A stretch of DNA of 64,000 bases from Candidatus Melainabacteria bacterium. Its GTDB lineage: Bacteria > Cyanobacteriota > Vampirovibrionia > Obscuribacterales > Obscuribacteraceae. The position numbers and the translations under genes were made by a program. The DNA lies in the NCBI GenBank assembly GCA_016699165.1, contig CP064963.1, positions 3,596,001 through 3,660,000 of the forward strand, read 5' to 3'. Below, piece after piece: positions 1 to 7,555 of this stretch. Under the pieces are notes generated by a model. That model saw nothing but the letters and a program-made list of their open reading frames with translations, had not been told where the DNA came from and did no database searches. The number at the start of each line of letters is the position of its first letter. Positions within the stretch are counted from its first letter, which is position 1.

Positions 1-298
1 ATCATTCGAATACCCTGTTCGTCAGATAGCCGACAATGCTGGCTTGTCTGGTGAAGTGGTAGTCGAAAAAATCAAAGAGAAAAAACAAGACGGTTGGGGC
101 TTCAACGCAATGAAGTTCGAATACTGTGACATGTCCAAAACAGGAATTATTGATCCTGCGAAAGTAGAGCGTTATGCAATTCAAAATGCTTCTTCTATCG
201 CCGCAATGTTCTTGACCACCGAAGCTCTTGTGGTAGACATGCCCGAAGAGAAGAAAACACCAGCTATGCACCCAGGTGCTGGCATGGGTGACTTCTAA
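1..298 (+). CDS. groEL: Chaperonin GroEL, C-terminal end (partial)
   Basis: Reading frame 2 is open from the window edge to the stop at 296-298 and gives the last 98 or so residues of a 60-kDa chaperonin. The typical C-terminal blocks are present: PVRQIADNAG, VVEKIKEK, GIIDPAKVERYAIQNASSIA and AMFLTTEALVVDMPE. This part forms the end of the equatorial ATPase domain. The protein ends HPGAGMGDF, so the flexible tail is short and lacks the repeated GGM motif of many GroELs. The rest of the gene, and any groES, lies upstream of the window. A hairpin terminator follows 33 bases after the stop. Family assignment is certain; which paralog it is cannot be told. Confidence 0.96.
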   Translation, partial: SFEYPVRQIADNAGLSGEVVVEKIKEKKQDGWGFNAMKFEYCDMSKTGIIDPAKVERYAIQNASSIAAMFLTTEALVVDMPEEKKTPAMHPGAGMGDF

Positions 299-331
299 TC
301 GAAGCCTAAAAGCTAGAAAGACCGAAAAGAA

Positions 332-363
332 GGACTCCGCACGAGCGGGGTCCTTTTCTTTTT
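332..363 (+). terminator. Rho-independent terminator of groEL
   Basis: A 9-bp stem (332-340 with 345-353, one G-U pair, loop ACGA) is followed by a T-rich run. It lies 33 bases past the groEL stop, where a terminator is expected. Confidence 0.85.
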
Positions 364-427
364 GTCTGTAATGCCTGTGGAATAAGCCTTTGGCGGTCAC
401 GACCTGTTTGATTGATAGGAACTTTCT

Positions 428-455
428 GAAGCGTATCCGTTAACGGATACGCTTC
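428..455. repeat. 28-bp perfect palindrome with CCGTTAACGG core
   Basis: Bases 428-455 read the same on both strands (core ATCCGTTAACGGAT). It lies between the convergent groEL and RlpA-like genes, and a second palindrome with the same core lies 62 bases further on. It lacks a clear T tract, so a plain terminator is not the obvious reading. Its function is unknown: a DNA-binding site, a cruciform or a repeat element are all possible. Confidence 0.8.
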
Positions 456-516
456 TACGTTTGCTCCATTACTAGCAGGCGTCGTAGTTCGCCAGCGCAT
501 CGAGTCTCTGCTGATC

Positions 517-540
517 ACCATAACCGTTAACGGATATGGT
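517..540. repeat. 24-bp near-perfect palindrome, same core as 428-455
   Basis: Bases 517-540 form an inverted repeat with one mismatch (523/534) around the same CCGTTAACGG core. It ends 13 bases before the stop of the minus-strand RlpA-like gene. Its flanks differ from the first copy, while both keep their own self-complementarity. This suggests selection on the hairpin or dimer site. Confidence 0.75.
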
Positions 541-552
541 TCTAAAAGAAGG

Positions 553-1380
553 CTATTTATAGACGCTGAAATTGCTGCGACCCCAGTACAAGTTTAATTC
601 GCGACTTTTATTGCGGAAATCGGTTCCCGAATCATGAACGCCACCGTTTGCATATCTGTTATCGCCCCATTTGACAATTGTCATTTTAACTACGCCAAGT
701 CCGTTTGCCATAAAACCAAGTTCTCTAGCTACGCGAGGACTTACGTCCAGTTCGCGAGGTTTTTTTCTTAGTAAGGAAGATGAGTCATCGCCTTGGAGAT
801 GAGGTCCATCATCATTTATTCGAACTCCTTTTACAATTTTTGTCACTTTAGTGATGGGGTCGCGATATTCTAAATCTACGATAGTATTAAAAGGCAAAGT
901 CCGATGGGCGGCAGTCAGAGCTGTTTTATCGAATCGTTCGAGATTTGCAGTCGAAGAGTCAGTATATAAAGACGCGACCACATCTTTAGAGCGTCCTTCC
1001 AAATGTGGTCCTCCAACTGGTAAATCGCTTACCTTTGGTGGCTTGTCCTTTTCTTTCTCGCTAGATTTTTTTATGTCTTTGGAGCTAAACGACTCCAAAG
1101 TGGTCATCGCCGCTTGAGCGTCAGTTTGTCCAGTTGGTGACGCATCGGATTTTGGGGGCCAGAGCCATTTGCGCAGACTGTCAATCAGATCGGCTCCCAT
1201 ACCGGCAAATTGGATATTTTCGCTTGGACCCATCGCCTTTATAGCCGAGCGCCAATCGCTCAAAGAAGATCTGAACGGATCTTCCATAGAGGTATCAAAC
1301 CTGAGACCACTAGAAAGCTGATCTCCTGTGGGAGATTCAGGAAGAACTTCATTGTCCTTGGGAGAAGGGTCCAGGGCCAT
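553..1380 (-). CDS. RlpA-like double-psi beta-barrel protein
   Basis: A 275-aa protein. Residues about 130-265 match the RlpA double-psi beta-barrel: VVASLYTDSSTANLERFDK, TALTAAHRTLPFNTIVDLEY, GVRINDDGPH and LDVSPRVARELGFMANGLG. RlpA proteins bind or cleave denuded peptidoglycan glycans near the septum. Two points differ from classic RlpA: there is no SPOR domain, and there is no visible signal peptide or lipobox. Instead the first 125 residues are polar and Ser/Pro/Lys-rich. The ATG at 1380 has no obvious Shine-Dalgarno sequence, and an in-frame stop lies just upstream. The fold is well supported; location and activity are uncertain. Confidence 0.75.
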   Translation of the reverse strand: MALDPSPKDNEVLPESPTGDQLSSGLRFDTSMEDPFRSSLSDWRSAIKAMGPSENIQFAGMGADLIDSLRKWLWPPKSDASPTGQTDAQAAMTTLESFSSKDIKKSSEKEKDKPPKVSDLPVGGPHLEGRSKDVVASLYTDSSTANLERFDKTALTAAHRTLPFNTIVDLEYRDPITKVTKIVKGVRINDDGPHLQGDDSSSLLRKKPRELDVSPRVARELGFMANGLGVVKMTIVKWGDNRYANGGVHDSGTDFRNKSRELNLYWGRSNFSVYK

Positions 1381-1523
1381 TAGAAAGACATTTTCAAGAG
1401 GGATGATCTAAGTGTACGATTAAATAGCGCAAAGTCAATGTAAGCAAGCGATTGTGGCTGTAAGGCTTCGACAGAACGAGTTCGAAAATTTTGGTTGTTG
1501 GGTATGTACGTAAGTAAGGTTAC

Positions 1524-1552
1524 TTGATTTACTATTAAATCGGCCTTATTAT
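1524..1552 (+). promoter_or_regulatory. Predicted sigma-70 type promoter
   Basis: TTGATT (1524-1529) and TATTAT (1547-1552) are separated by exactly 17 bases, close to the sigma-70 consensus. Transcription would start near 1559, giving a leader of about 20 bases before the gene at 1582. Confidence 0.6.
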
Positions 1553-1581
1553 AAGGCTTCTCCTCTTGGAATCATTTGGCA

Positions 1582-2673
1582 ATGGCACTAGCTGAAGCAG
1601 CTCAACCTGTTGAGCTTCAATCCGCTGCGGATAATGGGCATTACTTACAGCCTGATGGTAACGATTTACCAAATCTATTCGCTCGTATGGCGGAGTCGGT
1701 TAAAACGGGCTGGGATGATCTTTATAAGAGTCAAAAGCCTGATGCTGCGCAATCATTGACTAAAGACCTCGTAAATGGCACGGGCTCTTTTGAAAGTGTC
1801 GTGCAAAATATTGATGATTTGAAAAGCCAAGGAAAGCTGAATGATTTCTCTGATCAATTTAAGTCGATCTATCAGACAAGTGTGCGCGACCAACTTATTC
1901 AGAACTATCCTTGTCGAGAAGCTGATATCGACAAGGCTCTTGGCGCCGATGCTGCAGATAAACCCGATCTGAAGCTTGCTGGTCTTAATCGAGAGCAGTT
2001 GCAGGAAGTCTTTAAAAAGTTTCCCGCTCTAGAAGGGGTAATAACCAGTCCTGATGTACTTGGGGCAGTAATCCAAAACGAAAAAGATCACACTTATGGA
2101 CTCGACGATAGGATTATAGACGGCACGCTTCGCGGCTTTACTGGATTAACCAGATTTTTTGGCTTAGGAGATGGCACGGACTTTGTTTCCAAAATGAATC
2201 CAAAGGAACTTAGAGAGCAAGCCGATAAGAGCGGCGGCTTTTTCGGTTTGGTGAATCGTTGGACTGCTGGGCTTTACGATCGAGTTTTGCGCACGTCAAT
2301 TGGAGATGGACAGGTTCAAATGCGCAACATAGTGGCGCTTCAGAACCAGGAACGCGCTGCTGGTCGAGATGTTCCGACTATTTCTAGCAGTTTGACTCCT
2401 AAAGGATCGGCTGAGCTTGTGGGAGCCTATTTTACAAAATCCATCCAGATGCTTAATGATGGCACTATTGAGGATCCGAGTAAAAATCCGTTTTGGAAAA
2501 ATTCTCCTGCGGTAATCGAAGGATTTAAGGAAGCTCAACGATTGTGGAATACAGGCGATCCCGTTCTCAAAGAGCGTGCAGTGATGATGACCTACAACCC
2601 AGGTATTTCCAGTTCGGATCCTGAAGCGTGGAATCCTGAGCACATATTGAAACATTATCTGGGACGCAAATAA
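1582..2673 (+). CDS. Hypothetical protein, 363 aa
   Basis: I do not recognise this protein. It is a soluble, mainly helical sequence without signal peptide or membrane segment. The centre contains a Gly/Phe-rich stretch (RGFTGLTRFFGLGDGTDF, then GGFFGLVNRWTAGLYDRVLR), and the C-terminal third is rich in Asn-Pro and Trp motifs. The ATG at 1582 is preferred; an in-frame TTG lies two codons upstream at 1576. A good promoter lies just before it and a bidirectional terminator after it, so it is probably monocistronic. It is divergent from the RlpA-like gene. Confidence 0.7.
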   Translation: MALAEAAQPVELQSAADNGHYLQPDGNDLPNLFARMAESVKTGWDDLYKSQKPDAAQSLTKDLVNGTGSFESVVQNIDDLKSQGKLNDFSDQFKSIYQTSVRDQLIQNYPCREADIDKALGADAADKPDLKLAGLNREQLQEVFKKFPALEGVITSPDVLGAVIQNEKDHTYGLDDRIIDGTLRGFTGLTRFFGLGDGTDFVSKMNPKELREQADKSGGFFGLVNRWTAGLYDRVLRTSIGDGQVQMRNIVALQNQERAAGRDVPTISSSLTPKGSAELVGAYFTKSIQMLNDGTIEDPSKNPFWKNSPAVIEGFKEAQRLWNTGDPVLKERAVMMTYNPGISSSDPEAWNPEHILKHYLGRK

Positions 2674-2711
2674 GGCGAGGAAGTCAGTTCCGTTGCACCA
2701 TGCATAGTGAC

Positions 2712-2742
2712 AGCCCACTACCGTTTTGAATGGTAATGGGCT
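2712..2742. terminator. Bidirectional hairpin terminator
   Basis: AGCCCACTACC pairs with GGTAATGGGCT (one mismatch, 9-base loop) in the gap between two convergent genes (ending at 2673 and 2790). The tail on the plus side is ATCTTTCT, so it is moderately T-rich. Confidence 0.65.
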
Positions 2743-2789
2743 ATCTTTCTGAGCGCTCTTTCGAGCATCTTAGACTTGTTACAACTAAA

Positions 2790-3245
2790 CTAACTATCTA
2801 GCTTTGGTACTATATGTGGAGCTAACTTTGGCGGCTTTGCCATTGTTGTATTTGTAGTTTGTAACTTTCCAGACGGCTTTTTAGCGGGTTTGCGAGAAGA
2901 AACCTTTCTGGTGCTACGCGATTTACTTCCACGAGCAATCTCTGTAATTTGCGTCGACATTGCTTGGCGTTCGCGCACTGTACGTGCCCGTGTCGCGGCT
3001 GGAGCCGGAGTAACTTTAGTCGGCACATTTGCTTGTGGTTCAACTGGAGTTACCAATTGACCTCTGCTCATTGATTGATCGTTCACTTCGGCTTTACTTT
3101 CGTTTTTAGTAGTAGCTTGTGATGTAGACTGAGTATTGAGCGGTCCACCCGACATCGACTCAGCATGCGCAGCAGGCATAGCAACAAAGCTCGCTACTGC
3201 TAAGATTATGCCTAATGTGGCACTTGTTGTGATGCTCGTTTTCAT
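2790..3245 (-). CDS. Secreted basic low-complexity protein
   Basis: A 151-aa protein with a clear Sec signal peptide (MKTSITTSATLGIILAVASF, cleavage near AAHA-ES). The mature part is Ser/Thr/Gln-rich, then strongly basic (KSRSTRKVSSRKPAKKPSGK), with no recognisable domain. The ATG at 3245 is chosen because GGAGG stands 5 bases before it; a TTG four codons further up lacks this support. The 47-aa membrane protein lies 20 bases upstream in the same direction, so the two may be co-transcribed. The basic tail could bind nucleic acid or anionic cell-wall polymers; that is inference. Confidence 0.7.
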   Translation of the reverse strand: MKTSITTSATLGIILAVASFVAMPAAHAESMSGGPLNTQSTSQATTKNESKAEVNDQSMSRGQLVTPVEPQANVPTKVTPAPAATRARTVRERQAMSTQITEIARGSKSRSTRKVSSRKPAKKPSGKLQTTNTTMAKPPKLAPHIVPKLDS

Positions 3246-3265
3246 TTCAGCCTCCAAAATTTCTT

Positions 3266-3409
3266 CTAGACGGTTTTGCGACCGGAAATAAGTTCAAATA
3301 CAAATAGAACACCGGCAACCAACAAGAGGGTGTGAATCATATCGCCACCAAAATGTGTTAGAAATCCGACAAACCACAATAATAGAATCAAACTAAGAAT
3401 GGTATACAT
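3266..3409 (-). CDS. Lmo0937-family small membrane protein
   Basis: A 47-aa ORF read on the minus strand: it starts MYTILSLILLLWFVGFLTHF and ends ELISGRKTV. This matches the Lmo0937 family of about 50-aa proteins: two hydrophobic helices, a central Gly and His-Thr/Ile turn, and a basic end of the SGR(R/K) type. AAGGAG stands 7 bases before the ATG. These proteins are typically found among general-stress genes and their function is unknown. Two other stress-type small proteins (CsbD, YtxH) occur elsewhere in the window. Confidence 0.8.
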   Translation of the reverse strand: MYTILSLILLLWFVGFLTHFGGDMIHTLLLVAGVLFVFELISGRKTV

Positions 3410-3545
3410 AATGCGTCTCCTTTAACCTCCAGGACTCCTTCCGCCCTAACTTTTGGATAGCATAGACGTTTAATCTAGTGCCGTTTCCAATTCAAAAGTC
3501 CTGGGAAAAGTACATCAAGAAGCCCTTCCTGCGAGGAATTATGCG

Positions 3546-4793
3546 ATGCCCCCCAAAACCTCCGATGCGTTGGTCGATCCTCTTATATCTTTGAAAAAAG
3601 ACTTTCTGGATAATCCGTATCCCACATATGCGAGGCTGAGAGAAGAGGCACCGGTATTCTGGAGCAAAAAGGGCGATTATTGGCTTGTGAGTAAATACGC
3701 CGACGCAAACGACATTTTGCGCGACTTAAGTTATGAAAAAGGACCGCCCAAGTGGAAAACGATGGATCCACTTATAAAGTTGTTACCGCAGCTCTTTCCT
3801 AATCTTAAACAGCAGTTTGAGTTTCGCGGCAAAAGCATGCTTCAGCAGAATCCCCCGGACCACACGCGTCTGCGTGGGCTCGTGAATAAAGCCTTTACTC
3901 CTTCAATGATAAGTCGAATGCGCACGCATATTCAGGATATCGCCGACAAATTAATAGATCAAATAGAGGCAAAAAAAATTGGCGAAATGGATTTAGTGTC
4001 CGAATACGCCTATCTGTTGCCGATTACTGTTATTTCAGAAATGCTTGGTATTCCAGAGGGTGATCGTGAGCAGTTCAAAAGCTGGTCTCAATCGCTTACT
4101 GAAGCGCTTGAGCCAACGTTTTCTTTGCCCAAAATTCAAAAGGCAGGCAAAGCAAATCGAGAAATCATCAAGTATTTGACACCACTTGTGGAAGAGCGCC
4201 GAAAAAATCCGCAGGAAGATCTTATTAGTGCACTGGTCCAAGCCGAAGAGGCTGGCGATAAGCTTTCTTACGCAGAGCTGCTTGCTAATTTGATACTACT
4301 ATTGGTGGCGGGGCACGAAACCACAGTCAATTTAATTGGCAATGGTACCCTTGCTCTACTGCGTAACCAAGACCAGCTTGAACTTCTGCGCTCTAAGCCG
4401 GAACTTATTAATACGGCCGTGGAAGAGTTTCTGCGTTATGAAAGTCCAGTGCAGCTTGTGCGGCGCCAATGCGGGCAAGACCTTGAGTTGGGCGGTGAAA
4501 AAATGAAAGAAGGTCAGTCAATGTACCTATTAATTGGTTCGGCCAATCACGACCCCGAGCAATTCCAAAATCCCGAAAAGCTCGATATTACCCGCACTCC
4601 CAACAAACATCTGGCATTTGGAGCTGGCATACATCACTGTCTGGGCTTCTCGCTTGCGCAGACGGAGGGGCAAATCGCCATTAATACTCTGATAAATCGA
4701 CTCCCCAACCTCAAGCTTAAAAATGAACAACTTTTGGAGGTTAGAAAGCCATTTGCCTTAAGGGGAATGAAAGCCATACCTGTAGGTTTTTAA
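3546..4793 (+). CDS. Cytochrome P450
   Basis: A 415-aa soluble bacterial P450. Visible landmarks are the I-helix oxygen-activation motif AGHETT (residues 255-260), the K-helix ExxR (E294-R297) and the heme-binding loop FGAGIHHCLG with the thiolate ligand Cys365. Length and absence of a membrane anchor fit class I enzymes that use separate ferredoxin partners. No ferredoxin or reductase gene is next to it. The substrate cannot be predicted. A GAGG element precedes the ATG at 3546. The next plus-strand gene is a SagB-type oxidoreductase, beyond a small minus-strand gene. Confidence 0.95.
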   Translation: MPPKTSDALVDPLISLKKDFLDNPYPTYARLREEAPVFWSKKGDYWLVSKYADANDILRDLSYEKGPPKWKTMDPLIKLLPQLFPNLKQQFEFRGKSMLQQNPPDHTRLRGLVNKAFTPSMISRMRTHIQDIADKLIDQIEAKKIGEMDLVSEYAYLLPITVISEMLGIPEGDREQFKSWSQSLTEALEPTFSLPKIQKAGKANREIIKYLTPLVEERRKNPQEDLISALVQAEEAGDKLSYAELLANLILLLVAGHETTVNLIGNGTLALLRNQDQLELLRSKPELINTAVEEFLRYESPVQLVRRQCGQDLELGGEKMKEGQSMYLLIGSANHDPEQFQNPEKLDITRTPNKHLAFGAGIHHCLGFSLAQTEGQIAINTLINRLPNLKLKNEQLLEVRKPFALRGMKAIPVGF

Positions 4794-4841
4794 GGACTCT
4801 CAGGTGCAGCTGCTGCTTCAGGTATTGAACCAAGTGGCTGG

Positions 4842-5201
4842 TTAAGAACCTTTATATGGTTCGAAGAAAAGATATGGCTTATTTTGCCAAACACCAGACT
4901 TCACTTTCAGTGGACCGGCTGGGTTTAACTTGAACATGATTTGATTGGGGCTTTGTTTGACTAGCTCAATTTTGGATCGACAAATCCAAGTCCAATCTAC
5001 AGCACAAACTGCTTCGCTTAAAGTCGGTAAATGCTCAACGCTTACAACTGCGGCTTCTATGACCGCAGTAGTCTTATTTGGTTTTAGAATCAAACCAAAG
5101 CCACTGTCCAGTTTCAGAAAGAAACAGTCCAGGCTGCTTTGTGCTGCCTCGATGCAGTGTTCTTGTAAATCTTCTATTTTGTTTGGAATTTGAGTATTCA
5201 T
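4842..5201 (-). CDS. Hypothetical protein, 119 aa
   Basis: A small soluble protein with no domain I recognise. It begins MNTQIPNKIEDLQEHCIEAA and has several Cys and Trp residues (AVDWTWICRS) and an alpha/beta-looking pattern. It lies opposite to and between the P450 and SagB-type genes. The plus strand of the same stretch is also open over 82 codons but does not look like protein. The start at 5201 lacks a strong ribosome site. Confidence 0.5.
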   Translation of the reverse strand: MNTQIPNKIEDLQEHCIEAAQSSLDCFFLKLDSGFGLILKPNKTTAVIEAAVVSVEHLPTLSEAVCAVDWTWICRSKIELVKQSPNQIMFKLNPAGPLKVKSGVWQNKPYLFFEPYKGS

Positions 5202-5226
5202 GCCAAAATTTTAGCACTCATTATGC

Positions 5227-5235
5227 TGCTAGAAT
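5227..5235 (+). promoter_or_regulatory. Extended -10 promoter, predicted leaderless transcript
   Basis: TGCTAGAAT (extended -10, TGn-TAGAAT) ends 6 bases before the ATG at 5242, so RNA would start at or next to the start codon. There is no ribosome-binding site and no clear -35. The 13 bases TGCTAGAATACCG recur exactly before the CAP-domain gene at 52997. Confidence 0.5.
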
Positions 5236-5241
5236 ACCGCA

Positions 5242-6864
5242 ATGGATGTGATGCAGTCTTATTTTTATCGATACCACAATTTGACCAAGCATACAGCGAA
5301 GAAGCTCTTTGCAAGCGGGCGGTCGCTTGATTGGGCAAATCAGCCTAATCCCTTCAGGCACTATGAAGGTGTAGAACTTATAGAGTTACCGGTTGAAATT
5401 GAAGTGAACGGTGTTGAATTTTTCGATATGCCTGCACCGAATGCGGTGCCATTTGATATCCGATTTTTATCTTCACTTTTGTATCACAGTTTTGCCATTT
5501 CCGCCTGGAAGCAAGTAGTTGGAACCAATCACAAATGGGCTTTGAGAGTCAATCCGTCATCGGGCAATCTGCATCCAACCGAAGTGCATTTATTCTTTGA
5601 AGGTGGAGCCTTCCATTATCGAGTGGACGAACACAAACTTGAAAAAAGAAGCGCGCTTGATTTGCGCAAATTGCTCTGGTCTGAGCTTGGGCTTAATGAA
5701 AAATCTTTGCCACCATTATTGATTTGTCTTTCGTCTATTTTCTGGCGCGAAGCGTGGAAGTATGAATCGCGCGCTTTCAGATATTGCCAGCACGACCTTG
5801 GTCACGCCCTGGCGGCGCTTGAAGTGGCGGCGGGTGAGCACGGTTGGTCAACAGTAAATTATGGTCTATTCGATGATAAAAAAATGACTGGCTTGCTTGG
5901 TCTTTCTGAAAATCAAGAACATCCTCTTGCTTTTGTGGCGTTGTATCCAGAGCGGCAAGAGAGTTTCAGATTTGAAATGACAAACACACTTTTGTCAAAT
6001 CTGGATAATGACACTAAGATTGAGTTTCGTAGCGAAGTAAATCAATTGTCTACTGAGCAAATAAATTATCCGCTGATAGAAAAAGTTTTTGAATCTACTT
6101 GTTACGATAAAGATAAGTGGATTGATGCTCGAAAAGAGTTCACCGCATATGATATCAAGTCAAAAAGATCACTAATTGAAATTATGTTTGGCGAAGACCA
6201 AGCTAAGATAGACCAGGAGAGTATTTCGTGTACTTTTCCCAATATTAAAAATCGACAAATTGCAAAACAAGTCATTCGTACTCGTCGTTCTGCTGTCGAT
6301 ATGGATGGTGAGACTGCAATATCAAAAGAAGTGCTTGATGCCATTTTGCTCAATTCAACAAAAGGTTTCAATGCCGATTTTCAAACACTCAAAGAAGATC
6401 AGTTCAATCTGGTGCATCTATTCTTGTATTTACATAGAGTAGAAGGAGTAACCCCAGGACTTTATTATTTTGATCGACAACAAGAGCGATTGATTGCGCT
6501 GCGCAAGAGCGATCAAAGACAATTTGCTCGCTCAGCAAGCTGTTTTCAGGATATTGCATCTGACGGCGTTTTTGCTGTTTCGATGGTGGCTGACTTCAAC
6601 ACCGGCATGGAAGTCTTTGGTGAGCGTTGTTATCGCGTGCTGCACCATGAAGCCGGGCACATAGGTCAACATTTTTACTTGACCAGTCATGCCTTGGGTC
6701 TTGATGCGACAGGTATTGGTTGTTTTATCGATGATGAAATTAATTCGTACATTGCCTTACCCAGCGGTTTTGAAGTAATTTATAATTTTACCTTCGGCAC
6801 TGCACTAAAAGACCCTCGACTAACTACACTAAAAGCTTATGACTTCACGCCCATCCAAGAATAA
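5242..6864 (+). CDS. SagB-type tandem nitroreductase-fold dehydrogenase
   Basis: A 540-aa protein made of two nitroreductase-fold halves. The N-terminal half (about 60-240) has the SagB/ThcOx hallmarks RVNPSSGNLHPTE and SRAFRYCQHDLGHALAALEVAA. The C-terminal half (about 345-530) has a TRRSAVDMDG flavin-type motif, then GLYYFDRQQ and HEAGHIGQHFYLTSHALGLDATGIGCF. SagB-type enzymes use FMN to oxidise azolines to azoles in thiazole/oxazole-modified peptides, but many family members are orphans. No cyclodehydratase (YcaO) or precursor peptide is nearby, so the substrate is unknown. The gene overlaps the downstream glycosylase by 26 bases. Confidence 0.85.
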   Translation: MDVMQSYFYRYHNLTKHTAKKLFASGRSLDWANQPNPFRHYEGVELIELPVEIEVNGVEFFDMPAPNAVPFDIRFLSSLLYHSFAISAWKQVVGTNHKWALRVNPSSGNLHPTEVHLFFEGGAFHYRVDEHKLEKRSALDLRKLLWSELGLNEKSLPPLLICLSSIFWREAWKYESRAFRYCQHDLGHALAALEVAAGEHGWSTVNYGLFDDKKMTGLLGLSENQEHPLAFVALYPERQESFRFEMTNTLLSNLDNDTKIEFRSEVNQLSTEQINYPLIEKVFESTCYDKDKWIDARKEFTAYDIKSKRSLIEIMFGEDQAKIDQESISCTFPNIKNRQIAKQVIRTRRSAVDMDGETAISKEVLDAILLNSTKGFNADFQTLKEDQFNLVHLFLYLHRVEGVTPGLYYFDRQQERLIALRKSDQRQFARSASCFQDIASDGVFAVSMVADFNTGMEVFGERCYRVLHHEAGHIGQHFYLTSHALGLDATGIGCFIDDEINSYIALPSGFEVIYNFTFGTALKDPRLTTLKAYDFTPIQE

Positions 6865-7543
6865 ATCAACACCAAAAACAAAACTGAGCAATGCAGAGCT
6901 TAATCAAGCTCTGCAAATGTTTCCTGCTAAGAAAGACATTCAAAAGGGAATTAAAGCAATTGCACTTAAAGATGCCGATTTTGCTGCCATCGAAAAGTTG
7001 GCTGGCAAACTGCTCGTATACGATTGGCCTGCCGATTTCGAGTCGCTGGCGCGAATTATAGTGGGGCAACAACTCTCCACCCTTGCGGCACTGTCTATTT
7101 GGAACAAAGTAAAAGCCACTGTGCCTGTGACGCCACAAGCAATTGCTAAAGCCAAAGTCGAAAAGCTTGCATCATGCGGATTGAGCAAAGCAAAGATAAT
7201 TAGCCTCAAGGCGCTTAGCGACGAAATTCTCTCGGGACGATTAGATTTAGAAGCCTTGCATGCGCTAGACGACGAGCAAGCCAGAGAACTCCTGGTCAAA
7301 GTGAAAGGGATTGGACCTTGGACTGCCAATATCTACCTTCTCTTTGGCTTGAAGCGGCTTGATTGTCTGCCCGCTAACGATTTAGCCCTGCTGCTTGGTT
7401 ACCAGGCTCTAAAGGGCTTAGAGAAGGCTCCTACAAGCAAAGAACTTATAGTTCACTGCGACCATTTGAAACCGCACCGTGGAGTGGCTGCTCTTCTGCT
7501 TTGGCAATACTACCGACATATTAAAGCTAAGCCTTCCAAATAA
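6839..7543 (+). CDS. DNA-3-methyladenine glycosylase II family (AlkA-like, HhH-GPD)
   Basis: A 234-aa base-excision glycosylase. FESLARIIVGQQLSTLAA opens the HhH-GPD fold. The helix-hairpin-helix is LVKVKGIGPWTANIYLL, followed by the catalytic Asp in LPANDLALL. The family removes alkylated purines such as 3-methyladenine. It lacks the N-terminal AlkA domain of E. coli and begins with a Lys-rich tail. The ATG lies 26 bases inside the end of the SagB-type gene, suggesting translational coupling. AlkD, LigD and Ku elsewhere in the window show a broad repair capacity. Confidence 0.9.
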   Translation: MTSRPSKNKSTPKTKLSNAELNQALQMFPAKKDIQKGIKAIALKDADFAAIEKLAGKLLVYDWPADFESLARIIVGQQLSTLAALSIWNKVKATVPVTPQAIAKAKVEKLASCGLSKAKIISLKALSDEILSGRLDLEALHALDDEQARELLVKVKGIGPWTANIYLLFGLKRLDCLPANDLALLLGYQALKGLEKAPTSKELIVHCDHLKPHRGVAALLLWQYYRHIKAKPSK

Positions 7544-7555
7544 TCTTGACTGACA

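Noticed and set aside
4945..5193. 82-codon plus-strand ORF opposite the 119-aa hypothetical
   Set aside because: Composition is unlike a protein; it mirrors the minus-strand codons and has no ribosome site.
3546..7543. Thiazole/oxazole-modified peptide cluster around the SagB-type gene
   Set aside because: No YcaO, E1-like cyclodehydratase partner, peptide precursor or exporter is present nearby.
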